A DNA stretch of 64,000 nt from JBBQNY01 sp038255255 (GTDB taxonomy: Bacteria > Pseudomonadota > Gammaproteobacteria > Xanthomonadales > Ahniellaceae): assembly GCA_038255255.1 (NCBI GenBank), contig JBBSLL010000002.1, positions 1 to 64,000 on the forward strand, written 5' to 3'. The notes below the pieces were generated by a model. It worked only from the letters and a program-made list of their open reading frames with translations. It searched no databases and was not told the origin of the DNA. A program made the translations under genes and the position numbers. Positions 8,717 through 16,594 of this stretch are shown one piece after another; the first letter of the stretch is position 1; each line of letters begins with the position of its first letter.

Positions 8717-8774
8717 CGGGGAATCGCCTTGCCGCAGGATAAAGGGCTTCACCCGGAGGCAAGGCGATTCCCCG
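8717..8774 (+). repeat. Long hairpin with conserved loop, copy 1
   Basis: A perfect 17-bp stem (8717-8733 with 8758-8774; inner arms CGCCTTGCC and GGCAAGGCG) encloses a 24-nt loop that begins GCAGGATAAAGG and ends CACCCGGA. The same loop recurs in inverted orientation at 27491-27552 and in the same orientation at 57813-57872, while the outer stem sequence differs by paired changes (GGGGAAT here against GGCGGTAT). It lies between pdxJ and the secreted-protein gene, both on the reverse strand. Confidence 0.9.
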
Positions 8775-8817
8775 CTACGCCAACGGCAGTGGGGACCCAG
8801 TCCTCGAACGGCTCAGC

Positions 8818-9267
8818 TCAGCGGCAGGATTCGGCGATGCGCTGGTACACCACGGGCGCCCAGTACTCGCGACCGCGCTTCACGGCGATCGCGTTGCGAT
8901 TGCTGCGCAGGAACGATTGCGCACCCACGAAATACGTGTACCCGGCCTCGACTTCGAAAGTGATCTTGGCGCGCCCGCTGTCGCGATCAATGCTTCGTCG
9001 CCGCAGCTCCACTCCGCTGAATTCGCGAGGGTCGATCCGCTCGGCCATGCTCACCACATGTGGGCCGGGCGTGACGCGGAAGGAATCGCTGGTCGAGGGC
9101 CCTGGTATGCGCTGGTCGATAGCCAGGACCTGCACCGGATAAACCTGCCGATTGCGCGGTGCCATGTCGAACTGGCTGATTCGACCGCACACGGACGCGG
9201 TCGGCTGCGCCGTGGCTTGCCCAGCCACCAGCAGAGCCAGGGCTGCAAGCATCATTTCCATTTTCAT
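8818..9267 (-). CDS. Small secreted protein in the sigma/anti-sigma operon, unknown function
   Basis: A 149-residue protein with a clear Sec signal peptide (MKMEMMLAALALLVAGQATA, cleavage near residue 20) and a mature part rich in beta-strand patterns, with two cysteines, no membrane segment and no domain I recognise. The start ATG 9267 is set by a good ribosome-binding site (GCAGGAGCG). It follows the putative anti-sigma gene by 12 bp on the same strand, so it is likely the third gene of the sigma-factor operon and may be exported in response to the same envelope signal. That role is inference. Confidence 0.6.
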   Translation of the reverse strand: MKMEMMLAALALLVAGQATAQPTASVCGRISQFDMAPRNRQVYPVQVLAIDQRIPGPSTSDSFRVTPGPHVVSMAERIDPREFSGVELRRRSIDRDSGRAKITFEVEAGYTYFVGAQSFLRSNRNAIAVKRGREYWAPVVYQRIAESCR

Positions 9268-9279
9268 CAAACGCTCCTG

Positions 9280-9873
9280 CTAAATCGGGGACTGCGGTAA
9301 AGACGTAGGCCCCGACACCTGCGTCGCAACCGCGACGGGCGGTGCGACGGGGTTGGACCCGTTGGGCGACGCTGCCATTCCTGCGTCGGGCCCACCGGCG
9401 CCCGTTGCGAATCCCGGCAACGCGAAATATTCCGACGAGTCGCCGCGCAACACGGACACGTTCATCATGCCGTCCGGCTCGGCAGGAAGATCGATGTGGA
9501 GCAGGCGGTCACCCGGACGCAGCCCCAGTCGTGCAGCGGTACTGCCGCTCGCCACACGCCGGACCTCAGGGATGGAGGTCGCGGCCGAGGCAACCACGTC
9601 GATTCCCTGTGACCGCAGCAGCGCCAGCGCCGCCGGGTCGACGGCGTTCGGGCCCCGCATGCGCATCGGCAACGTCACTGCCATCACGAACAACGCGGCG
9701 ACCGCGAACCCGGCCGCGACGCCGGCCATGCGGCCCGACCGTCGGCCGCGCGCCTGCTCCCAATCCGCCAGCACGGCGGCCCTCAGGCGCGGCGGCGGAT
9801 CGGCTTCCGGCAAGTGCCCCCACGGCGCGCTTCCTTCGAACTCAGACTGCAACATGCTGCGCAACTCCTGCAT
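9280..9873 (-). CDS. Putative membrane anti-sigma factor with periplasmic PDZ-like domain
   Basis: A 197-residue protein. The N-terminal about 50 residues are cytoplasmic, one membrane helix follows (about 50-70, GVAAGFAVAALFVMAVTL), then a PDZ-like segment (about 105-150) with EVRRVASGSTAARLGLRPGD, and a flexible Pro/Gly/Ala-rich tail. The gene starts 32 bp inside the end of the sigma-factor gene, the usual arrangement of a sigma factor with its regulator. The cytoplasmic part lacks the HxxxCxxC zinc motif common in anti-sigma factors, so the assignment rests on topology and gene order. The PDZ domain suggests sensing of misfolded envelope protein ends. Confidence 0.6.
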   Translation of the reverse strand: MQELRSMLQSEFEGSAPWGHLPEADPPPRLRAAVLADWEQARGRRSGRMAGVAAGFAVAALFVMAVTLPMRMRGPNAVDPAALALLRSQGIDVVASAATSIPEVRRVASGSTAARLGLRPGDRLLHIDLPAEPDGMMNVSVLRGDSSEYFALPGFATGAGGPDAGMAASPNGSNPVAPPVAVATQVSGPTSLPQSPI

Positions 9874-10411
9874 GGGTATCCGCGGTTTTCATGCGCTCGC
9901 GCAACACGGCGAGCGCACGCGACAATATCGACTTCGAATAACTCTCGCTCTGACCGAACATGGCACCGAGTTCGACGTGCGTGAAACCTTCGATCTCGTG
10001 CAGCACCACCACCGCCCGCGCCGCCGGCGGCAGCGCCATGAGCGCCTGCCACGCCTCGGCCTGGACTTCCGCCAGCGATCGGGTCTGCGGGAACTGTGCC
10101 AGCGGCACTTCCGCTTCCCGTTCGAGCCAACGGCGCCGCCGCATCTCGTCGATCGCCGCATTGGCCACCAGCCGCCGCAGCCAGGCGCCGAAAGGCGCGT
10201 CTCCGCGGAACCCCTTCAGGCGATCCAGCAGGCGCAGGAACACTTCCTGCACCACGTCCTCGGCCGCCGCGCTGTCGCCGAGCATCCGCAAGGCGAGGTT
10301 GTAGGCCGGCTTCGCATAGCGGTCATACAGCCGGGCGAACGCGGCTCCGTCGCCATTGCGGGCCCGGCGCAGCGTCAGCTCGTCGATGTCCTCGAAATAG
10401 ACGGTGGCCAT
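9842..10411 (-). CDS. RNA polymerase sigma factor, sigma-70 family (ECF type)
   Basis: A 189-residue ECF sigma factor. Region 2 is visible as AFARLYDRYAKPAYNLALRM with the core-binding DVVQEVFLRLLDRLKGFRG and WLRRLVANAAIDEMRRR. Region 4 is visible as ALPPAARAVVVLHEIEGFTH followed by VELGAMFGQSESYSKSILSR, a helix-turn-helix. The ATG at 10411 is chosen since region 2 follows at once and AGGGTG precedes it; it lies 14 bp after the stop of the phosphopantetheinyl transferase gene. The downstream overlapping membrane protein is its probable anti-sigma factor. ECF factors of this kind usually control their own operon; no promoter could be assigned by eye. Confidence 0.9.
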   Translation of the reverse strand: MATVYFEDIDELTLRRARNGDGAAFARLYDRYAKPAYNLALRMLGDSAAAEDVVQEVFLRLLDRLKGFRGDAPFGAWLRRLVANAAIDEMRRRRWLEREAEVPLAQFPQTRSLAEVQAEAWQALMALPPAARAVVVLHEIEGFTHVELGAMFGQSESYSKSILSRALAVLRERMKTADTHAGVAQHVAV

Positions 10412-10425
10412 GGGCACCCTGATGT

Positions 10426-11088
10426 CTACATTGAGGACGGAACGGACACGCCGCCCGTCGCACGCTCCGGCAAAAATTGCCGAATCGTGCGCGGAGCGCC
10501 GGCGTAGGCAAGGGCGGCAAGCGACTGGTCCGGCTGGGGCAACGTCGACAACTGCCACTGAACCGCCGGCCCGGCGGGCCCGTCGAGGCGCGCGAGCCGT
10601 GGTGTCGGAGAGTCCAGGTCGAGCTCGATGTTCCTGAGCCCGTAGGCAATGCCCCGGCCATAGGCTTTGACCAGCGCCTCCTTGAGCGCCCAGGCGGCCA
10701 AAAGCCGCGCGTCGTCGGAGTCGCGCAGGGCATGGCGTTCGGTTGCGGTGAAAGCGCGTGCCAGAAGGGCTTCACGTCGCCGCAGCGGCCGCGGCATCTC
10801 GAGGTCGACTCCCAGGGCAGTGCCTTCGGCGACGGCGAGCAGGAGCGTACCTTCGCAATGCGACCAGTTCACCGCGAGCGTCTCGGGCTCGAGTCTCGGC
10901 TTGCCGTGCGGGCCCGCAGTCCACTCGAGCCGATCGGCCGGCACCCCAAGGTAGGCGGCGAGAATGAAGCCGATTCCCGGGTCCCGGCGCAGGCCGCGCC
11001 AGCGCCAGACGTGGACCTCCCGGCGAAGTGACTGTCGGAGGAGGGGCCAATCGGGTTGCGGGGACAATTTCACGAGGCGAGACCACAA
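10426..11088 (-). CDS. 4'-phosphopantetheinyl transferase (Sfp/AcpT superfamily)
   Basis: About 220 residues. These enzymes transfer the 4'-phosphopantetheine arm of coenzyme A to a conserved serine of acyl or peptidyl carrier proteins. The family motifs are present: ALGVDLE (Mg-binding, about residues 90-96) and WALKEALVKAYGRGI (about 135-149). The start is uncertain. The reading frame opens at TTG 11088, which abuts the T-tract of an intrinsic terminator, so GTG 11073 or a later codon may be the real start. Its carrier-protein target is not in the window; it could serve fatty-acid or secondary-metabolite synthesis. Confidence 0.82.
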   Translation of the reverse strand: MWSRLVKLSPQPDWPLLRQSLRREVHVWRWRGLRRDPGIGFILAAYLGVPADRLEWTAGPHGKPRLEPETLAVNWSHCEGTLLLAVAEGTALGVDLEMPRPLRRREALLARAFTATERHALRDSDDARLLAAWALKEALVKAYGRGIAYGLRNIELDLDSPTPRLARLDGPAGPAVQWQLSTLPQPDQSLAALAYAGAPRTIRQFLPERATGGVSVPSSM

Positions 11089-11091
11089 AAG

Positions 11092-11117
11092 AAAAAGGCC
11101 GGAAAACCGGCCTTTTT
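11092..11117 (-). terminator. Bidirectional intrinsic terminator
   Basis: AAAAA, then GGCCGG, AAAA loop and CCGGCC, then TTTTT: a 6-bp GC stem extended by A/T arms on both sides. It lies 20 bp after the stop of the small membrane-protein gene at 11138 and would end its transcript on the reverse strand. Confidence 0.85.
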
Positions 11118-11137
11118 CCCAAGCTCAGCGAGCCGTG

Positions 11138-11404
11138 TCAGACCCGGGCGGAGCCGCGTCGGAACAGGCCGATGATCAGCAACAGAACGATGGCACCGAT
11201 CAACGCGAAGATGATGCTGCCCAGAATGCCGCCGCCGATCGAAATACCGATCATCGGCAACAGGAAGCTCGCCAGCAGCGCGCCGAGAATACCGACCACG
11301 ATGTTTCCAATGATGCCGAAGCCGTACCCGCGCACGATTTGTCCCGCGAGCCAACCGGCAATGGCACCGATAATCAATGCAATTAACAGACCTTGACCTG
11401 ACAT
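11138..11404 (-). CDS. GlsB/YeaQ/YmgE family small membrane protein
   Basis: An 88-residue, very hydrophobic, glycine-rich protein with three membrane segments. The family signature is clear: AIAGWLAGQIVRGYGFGIIG, then GNIVVGILGALLASFLLP, then GSIIFALIGAIVLLLIIG. Members are stress-induced inner-membrane proteins historically annotated as transglycosylase-associated; their biochemical activity is unknown. ATG 11404 is supported by the ribosome-binding site GGGAGGGC. The gene has its own terminator and no close upstream gene, so it is probably transcribed alone. Confidence 0.9.
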   Translation of the reverse strand: MSGQGLLIALIIGAIAGWLAGQIVRGYGFGIIGNIVVGILGALLASFLLPMIGISIGGGILGSIIFALIGAIVLLLIIGLFRRGSARV

Positions 11405-11612
11405 AGCTTGCCCTCCCGTTAGGGCCCTCGCGGGCCACTGTCGATGTTCCAAAACCGGCCGCGCAGAGCGGTCCGAGACCCATTGTGGACGCGCGTTGAC
11501 GAAAGTGAAAGCCAAGCGGCATCCGGCGTCGGACGCCGTTTATAAAGGTGAACTCAAGTGAACTCGTTTCCGGGCTCTGGGTTGCCAGCGACACGTTTGC
11601 ACGGCACGGGAA

Positions 11613-11936
11613 TCAGGTTCGGGCATCCCGACGTGCCTCGGCGCGGGCGCGCAGGGCGGCGATGGAGCCCTCCACCCGGTCGGAGTCCGGCGCCGCGGGC
11701 TCGACGGCCGCGGTCTTCGAGGCGGCGCGGGCCCGGATCTCGGCGAGCTCGGCGGGCGTCAGGAGGACCGTCTCGGACGCCGAGCGCTCGTCGATGCGGG
11801 CGGCGGCAAACGAAAAGACCGCGGCGGTGCCGAACACCATCAGCCCCAGGATATCCAGGGCCAGCCAGCCGGGCGTGTCGATCACGAAAAACAGCGCAGC
11901 GCAGACCAGCGCCGCCAGGAGCATTAACCACCGCAT
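11613..11936 (-). CDS. Small membrane protein, unknown function
   Basis: A 107-residue protein with two adjacent hydrophobic segments (WLMLLAALVCAALFFVI and LALDILGLMVFGTAAVFSFA) and a charged, alanine- and arginine-rich helical tail that should lie in the cytoplasm. ATG 11936 is selected because GAGGAGG sits 8-10 bp upstream; the frame remains open to 11972. No domain is recognised. It lies about 100 bp after the cardiolipin synthase gene on the same strand and could be co-transcribed with it. Confidence 0.6.
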   Translation of the reverse strand: MRWLMLLAALVCAALFFVIDTPGWLALDILGLMVFGTAAVFSFAAARIDERSASETVLLTPAELAEIRARAASKTAAVEPAAPDSDRVEGSIAALRARAEARRDART

Positions 11937-12039
11937 GGACGGGTCCTCCTCTCCCTTCCGGGGTTGGCGCATTGTTCCACGGGCTTGCCCGGCGGCCGCA
12001 CGCCGTTCGCCAGCGCGCGCGGGCCGCGCGTCGGACCCG

Positions 12040-13479
12040 CTAGAGCAGCGGCGCTGCCAACCGCGCCGTGGCCTGCTTCAGCCGCACTCCGAAGGGCAGG
12101 GGCTCCTTCAGCTTGTGTACTTCGACGCACAGTGCCTCGTCGGCTTCCCAGACCTTCTCCAGCGCGCTGGCGATTTCCTTCTCGTGGATCGCGACATCGA
12201 CTTCGAAATTGAGCCGGAAACTCCGGCTGTCGAAGTTCGAAGTGCCCATCAGCACGAAGGCGTCGTCCACCAGCATGGCTTTGCAGTGCAGCATGCGCGG
12301 CTGGTACTCGAAGACGCGCACGCCGGCCTCGATCACCGATTCGTAGAACGAGCGCGCCGCCAGCTTCACCACAATCGAGTCGTTCTTGTCAGGGACCATC
12401 ACGCGCACGTCGACGCCGCGCATCGCCGCCGACGTCAGCGCCATCAATGCCGCTTCGGAAGGCACGAAGTACGGTGTCATCAGCCAGACGCGATCGCGCG
12501 CGGAGTGGATGGCATTGACGAACGCGCGATGCGTGGGCTCCCAATGGCAATCCGGGCCCGAAGCGAGCACCTGCAGGGCAAACTCGCCCGGTGGATGCAC
12601 GCGCACGTATTTCGACGCATCGGGCATCTTTTTGGTCGCGTAATGCCAGTCCTCGAGGAACACGCGCTGCAGGTAATTGGCGACGCCGCCTTCCATGCGC
12701 AGGTGCAGGTCGTGGAAGTAATCCGACGGCTTGACCTTCGGATTCTCATCGTCGGTGATGTTGATGCCGCCGGTGAACGCAACCGTGCCGTCGACGATCA
12801 TCATCTTTCGATGGCTGCGAAAATTGAAGTGCGGCCGGAAACCCGCGATGCCATAGACGTGGTGGAAAATGGCCAACTCGCCGCCCGCGTCCTCCAGCGG
12901 CTCCATGAAGCTCTTCTCGGTGTGGAAAGAACCGGCGCCATCGATCAGCAGGCGCACCTCCACTCCGGCCTTCGCCCGTTCGACCAGCGCGTCCCGGATC
13001 CGCGTGCCGGTCTCGTCGTCGCCGAAGATGTAGTACTCGAGATGTACGTGGTGCTGCGCTCCGGCGATGGCCTTGCACAGTGCATCGTAGGTCACCGCGC
13101 CATCCACCAGCAGTTCAACCGACGAAGCGGTGGTGAGCGGCATCTGGCAGGCTGTCTCGACCATCTGCGTCTGCTGCACGAGAAGTTCGTGGGGCGCATC
13201 GGACGCCGCCAGGGCCTCGTGCTTGCCGACGCTTTGCTCCCATTGCTCGGTGCTTCCGCCGCGACGCAGGCGCTGGCGCTTGATGCGACGCGGCCCGAAC
13301 ACGTAGAAGATCACGAAGCCGATCACGGGCAGTGCCGCAAGCGCCATGATCCATGCGAGGGTCGCGGCCGGCTCGCGCTTCTGCAGGATGACCCAGACGA
13401 TTATTGCGACCAGGTAGACGAACCATGCGAGGACGATCCAGCCGCTGATCTCCACTCCAAACACTTCGAGCATGGTCAT
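12040..13479 (-). CDS. cls: Cardiolipin synthase (two-domain phospholipase D family)
   Basis: A 479-residue inner-membrane enzyme that makes cardiolipin from two phosphatidylglycerols. Two N-terminal membrane segments (about residues 10-32 and 39-60) precede two phospholipase D domains with catalytic HKD motifs: HRKMMIVDG (about residue 222) and HCKAMLVDD (about residue 398), each followed by a Gly/Asn/Ser pattern (FTGGINI and MGTSNFDSRS). The length is that of ClsA. The start could be ATG 13479 or ATG 13473; GGAG upstream fits the second slightly better. It stands downstream of a 2OG oxygenase gene on the same strand, about 80 bp away. Confidence 0.93.
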   Translation of the reverse strand: MTMLEVFGVEISGWIVLAWFVYLVAIIVWVILQKREPAATLAWIMALAALPVIGFVIFYVFGPRRIKRQRLRRGGSTEQWEQSVGKHEALAASDAPHELLVQQTQMVETACQMPLTTASSVELLVDGAVTYDALCKAIAGAQHHVHLEYYIFGDDETGTRIRDALVERAKAGVEVRLLIDGAGSFHTEKSFMEPLEDAGGELAIFHHVYGIAGFRPHFNFRSHRKMMIVDGTVAFTGGINITDDENPKVKPSDYFHDLHLRMEGGVANYLQRVFLEDWHYATKKMPDASKYVRVHPPGEFALQVLASGPDCHWEPTHRAFVNAIHSARDRVWLMTPYFVPSEAALMALTSAAMRGVDVRVMVPDKNDSIVVKLAARSFYESVIEAGVRVFEYQPRMLHCKAMLVDDAFVLMGTSNFDSRSFRLNFEVDVAIHEKEIASALEKVWEADEALCVEVHKLKEPLPFGVRLKQATARLAAPLL

Positions 13480-13558
13480 ATCTCCGCGGAATGCGCGTCA
13501 GTCTAAGCGAGTGCGCGACGACTCCCTGCGCGCTCCCACCGGGTTGCCCGGAAACAGT

Positions 13559-14323
13559 TCAGCCGGGTGACGCAGGGAAAAGCTGCTCTGCGCGCTGGAA
13601 CAGGATCCAGCTCGTGGCGATGTACTTGTCGCCGCCGCGCGGGCGGTTCCCGCGATGCGTGTGGGTGAATGCGGTCGGCGCAATCACCAAGCTGCCGGTC
13701 CTTGGGACGATCTTCCGCTGCTGGTAGAGGAACTCGGTCTCGCCATCGGCAAAGTCGTCATTCAAGTAGATCGTCCACAACAGCCAGCGGTGCAGGGTAT
13801 CCGCGTCGGCATGGCGCGGATACAACTCGCAGTGCCAGTACGGGTATCCGCCGCGGTCCGCGAGATAGTGCTGGATGTTGACGGTGCCCGGCCTGAATAC
13901 GTACTGCAGGATCGGACCGAGCGCCGCATCGTCCATGGCCGCGACGCTGTCGGCGGTCAACCGGTTGCCTCCGTCGGGCGTCTGCAGCATGAGCGGGGCG
14001 ATGAGGCAAAACGGATACCGGCGCACGTACAGCAGCAGGGCCCGCATCAGCGCTGCATTGAATATCGACTCGACATCACGCCAGGCAGCTTCGCCCGTGA
14101 TCGAAAGGTCGCGGGAGTCCTTGAGATCCGGCATGAGCCCGCCCCCCACGCGACCCGGAACCACGCCGCCGCTCGCGTTGAAGCGCTCGATGATCGAGGC
14201 GCATAGCGCCGGCGCGACCATGTCGTGGGCAAGCAGGATGAAATCCTCGTTCGCGGTGCTTGCCTCCGGCTGCATCTGGATCAGGTCCAATGTCGAACAA
14301 CGCATATTGTCGCAGGCACGCAC
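13559..14323 (-). CDS. 2OG-Fe(II) oxygenase-like protein
   Basis: About 254 residues. The C-terminal half looks like a double-stranded beta-helix dioxygenase: PYWHCELYPR (candidate iron-binding HxE), a central HRWLLWTIYLNDDFADGETE strand pair, then FTHTHRGNRPRGGDKYIATS with the distal histidine and the arginine that would bind 2-oxoglutarate. The use of HxE rather than HxD is a variant. The start is uncertain (GTG 14323 or ATG 14305). The substrate is unknown; related proteins hydroxylate protein or small-molecule substrates. It is one of three such oxygenases in the window. Confidence 0.7.
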   Translation of the reverse strand: MRACDNMRCSTLDLIQMQPEASTANEDFILLAHDMVAPALCASIIERFNASGGVVPGRVGGGLMPDLKDSRDLSITGEAAWRDVESIFNAALMRALLLYVRRYPFCLIAPLMLQTPDGGNRLTADSVAAMDDAALGPILQYVFRPGTVNIQHYLADRGGYPYWHCELYPRHADADTLHRWLLWTIYLNDDFADGETEFLYQQRKIVPRTGSLVIAPTAFTHTHRGNRPRGGDKYIATSWILFQRAEQLFPASPG

Positions 14324-14356
14324 GCGGGTTCTCGCCGAATCACCATCCGCAGGGGC

Positions 14357-15166
14357 TCAATGCAGCGTCCGCCCGGGATCGGATGGCCCCGGGACGCGTT
14401 CCGGAAATGCCAGCACCACGCCCCGGCGCGGGTCCGTGTTGCGTGAGCCAGGCCCATCCCAGATCGGCACCACGTCGGGCTGAGGCAGCGCGAACTCGTC
14501 TTCGCGCGCGGCATCGAGCGCGTCGCGCTCTTCCTCTTCATCCCAGCTGTAGCGCTTGCGGGCCGGCGCGGGGTCGAGATTGCGCCAGAGCAGTGCGGCG
14601 AGCAGGCCGCTGAGGCCTCCGCCGAGGTGAGCCTCCCACGAGATCGTCGGGTCGTGCGGAAGGATGCTGAGGAACATTCCCCCGTAAAGGAAGAACGCGG
14701 CCAGCGCAGCAGCGATGGACTGACGGTCGCGCCGGACGACGCCCAACGCGAATACGAAGAACATGAGCCCGTGCGTCACGCCGCTGGCCCCGATGTGCAA
14801 CGACTCGCGCCCGATGATCCAGGTGAGCGCACCGCTGCCCAGCCACATCAGCGGCAACGCACGAAGGCTGGCGCGGGGGTATGCATAAAGCGCGATGGTC
14901 AACAGGATGAGGATCGAGAGCGAGTTGGCCGCGAGATGCTCGAAACTGCCGTGCAGGAGTGGCGCGGTAAGCACGCCGAGCAGGCCCGGGACTTCCCGGG
15001 GCAGGATGCCGAACACCCCGAAATCGGTGTCGAGCGTCCATTCGACGAGCTTGATCCAGGTCAGCGCAAGCACGCTGCCCAGCGCAATGAACACGCTGCG
15101 CAGCCAACGCACCCGATCACGCGCGAGCTCCGAAGGCGAGGGATCGGCGATTTGCGGCAGGTCCAT
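14357..15166 (-). CDS. Rhomboid family intramembrane serine protease
   Basis: A 269-residue membrane protein with about six hydrophobic segments. The catalytic dyad is present: serine in GASGVTHG (GxSG, about residue 126) and histidine in WEAHLGGGLSGLL (about residue 176). Rhomboids cut transmembrane helices of substrate proteins in the bilayer. The C-terminal about 70 residues are charged and cytoplasmic. ATG 15166 is chosen because the first helix follows after a normal cytoplasmic tail; the frame extends to 15346, but that part lies in the divergent promoter region shared with the methyltransferase gene. Confidence 0.88.
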   Translation of the reverse strand: MDLPQIADPSPSELARDRVRWLRSVFIALGSVLALTWIKLVEWTLDTDFGVFGILPREVPGLLGVLTAPLLHGSFEHLAANSLSILILLTIALYAYPRASLRALPLMWLGSGALTWIIGRESLHIGASGVTHGLMFFVFALGVVRRDRQSIAAALAAFFLYGGMFLSILPHDPTISWEAHLGGGLSGLLAALLWRNLDPAPARKRYSWDEEEERDALDAAREDEFALPQPDVVPIWDGPGSRNTDPRRGVVLAFPERVPGPSDPGRTLH

Positions 15167-15327
15167 CGACCGTGTGTTGGGGGTGAGTTGCCGAGTCGCA
15201 AGTGAACGCGTCTCCCTCGCCGCGGCGGAGCCGCAACCCCGGCCCGCTGACACCAGCGCCGTGCCGGCTGGATCGCGAACTGCCGGTCTCCGCAGGGACA
15301 TGCCGCCACCGCGGCTATGCTTGGGCC

Positions 15328-16524
15328 ATGTCGACGCAAAATACATCCGCAGCGGCCCCCGAAATCCCGGTCGTGGTGCAACTCAAGGCACCGCGACGTG
15401 GCGTACACCCCTGGGTGTTCCAGCGGATGCTGACAGTACCCACGCCGAGGCCGCCTTCGGGGGCCATCGCCGAGTTGCGCAATCCGGATGGTTCATTCGC
15501 CGGACGCGGGTTTTACAACGCCCGTGCGCGCGTGGGCTTCAGGGTGCTCGAGGAACGTGCAGACGCACCGGTCGACCGGGCGTGGTTCGCCGAGCGGCTT
15601 GGTCAGGCCCTGAGCCTGCGCCGCGACGTCCTCGGGCTCGACGACACCACCGACGCCTACCGGGTCGTCAACGCCGAAGGGGACGGGCTGGGCGGATTGG
15701 TCGTCGACCGGTTCGGCGATCTCCTGGTGATCGAATGGTTCGCGGCGGGCATGTGGCGCCAGCGTGCGACGCTGTTCGACCTGCTCCGCGATGCGTTTCC
15801 CGCGGCCCGGCAGTTCGCGTTCGCCGACAAGCACGCGCAGAAGCAGGAGAACTTCGACGCTGGCAGCGCCGCATTGCCCGAACCCGCGCGGGTGCGCGAA
15901 CACGGCATCCAGTACGCGGTGCAGGCGGGCGCCGGACACAAGACCGGATTCTTCGCGGACCAGCGCGACAACCGCGCGCGGCTCGCTGCGCTGTGCGGCG
16001 GGGGCAGCGTGCTCGATCTGTGCTGCAACTCCGGGGGGTTTGCGCTCAACGCCGCGATCAATGGCGCGGCGTTGCGTGTCATCGGGGTCGACCGCGATCC
16101 CGCCATCATCCGGATCGCGCAGCACAATGCCACGCTCAACGGCGCCGCGGTCGAATTCGTCGAAGCGGACCTTTTCGCATGGCTCGACGGCGCGCGCATG
16201 CGCGGCGAGCAGTTCGACGTCGTCGTGCTGGATCCGTCGAAACAGACGCGCGACGCAGAGCGGATCGAGCAGGCGCTGGCCGCGTACTACCGGATGAACC
16301 TGGCGGCGATCGCAGCGGTGGCGCCAGGCGGTGTGCTGCTGACGTGCTCCTGCACGGGGCTCGTCGCGACCGATATGTTCCTGGAGACACTGCGCCGCGC
16401 TGCATGGGCGGCGCGCCGGACGCTGCAGATTTTCGATATCCAGGGAGCTGCCGCCGACCACCCCGTCCTTGCGCACGTGCCCGAGTCGCGTTACCTCAAG
16501 GCCGTTTTCTGCCGCGTCTGGTAG
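15328..16524 (+). CDS. Class I SAM-dependent RNA methyltransferase (RlmI-like)
   Basis: A 398-residue protein with the layout of RlmI, which methylates C1962 (m5C) of 23S rRNA. An N-terminal PUA domain (VHPWVFQRML, about residues 1-75) is followed by a linker and a Rossmann methyltransferase fold: SAM-binding VLDLCCNSGGFALNAA (about 226-241), VVLDPSKQ (about 300) and the cysteine motif LLTCSCTG (about 338). RlmI normally has DPPKF in place of DPSKQ, so the exact target base may differ. ATG 15328 gives the PUA start; the frame extends upstream to 15202 without a good site. The rhomboid gene diverges from it. Confidence 0.85.
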   Translation: MSTQNTSAAAPEIPVVVQLKAPRRGVHPWVFQRMLTVPTPRPPSGAIAELRNPDGSFAGRGFYNARARVGFRVLEERADAPVDRAWFAERLGQALSLRRDVLGLDDTTDAYRVVNAEGDGLGGLVVDRFGDLLVIEWFAAGMWRQRATLFDLLRDAFPAARQFAFADKHAQKQENFDAGSAALPEPARVREHGIQYAVQAGAGHKTGFFADQRDNRARLAALCGGGSVLDLCCNSGGFALNAAINGAALRVIGVDRDPAIIRIAQHNATLNGAAVEFVEADLFAWLDGARMRGEQFDVVVLDPSKQTRDAERIEQALAAYYRMNLAAIAAVAPGGVLLTCSCTGLVATDMFLETLRRAAWAARRTLQIFDIQGAAADHPVLAHVPESRYLKAVFCRVW

Positions 16525-16594
16525 CGCCACGTCTCGGCGGTTGCGACGGTCGCGACTAGACTCGCAGCTTCACTGCCACGCGTAGATTCCCCTG

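Noticed and set aside
8672..8752. Upstream extension of pdxJ into the hairpin repeat
   Set aside because: The added residues are read from the repeat itself, and the conserved PdxJ start lies at 8671.
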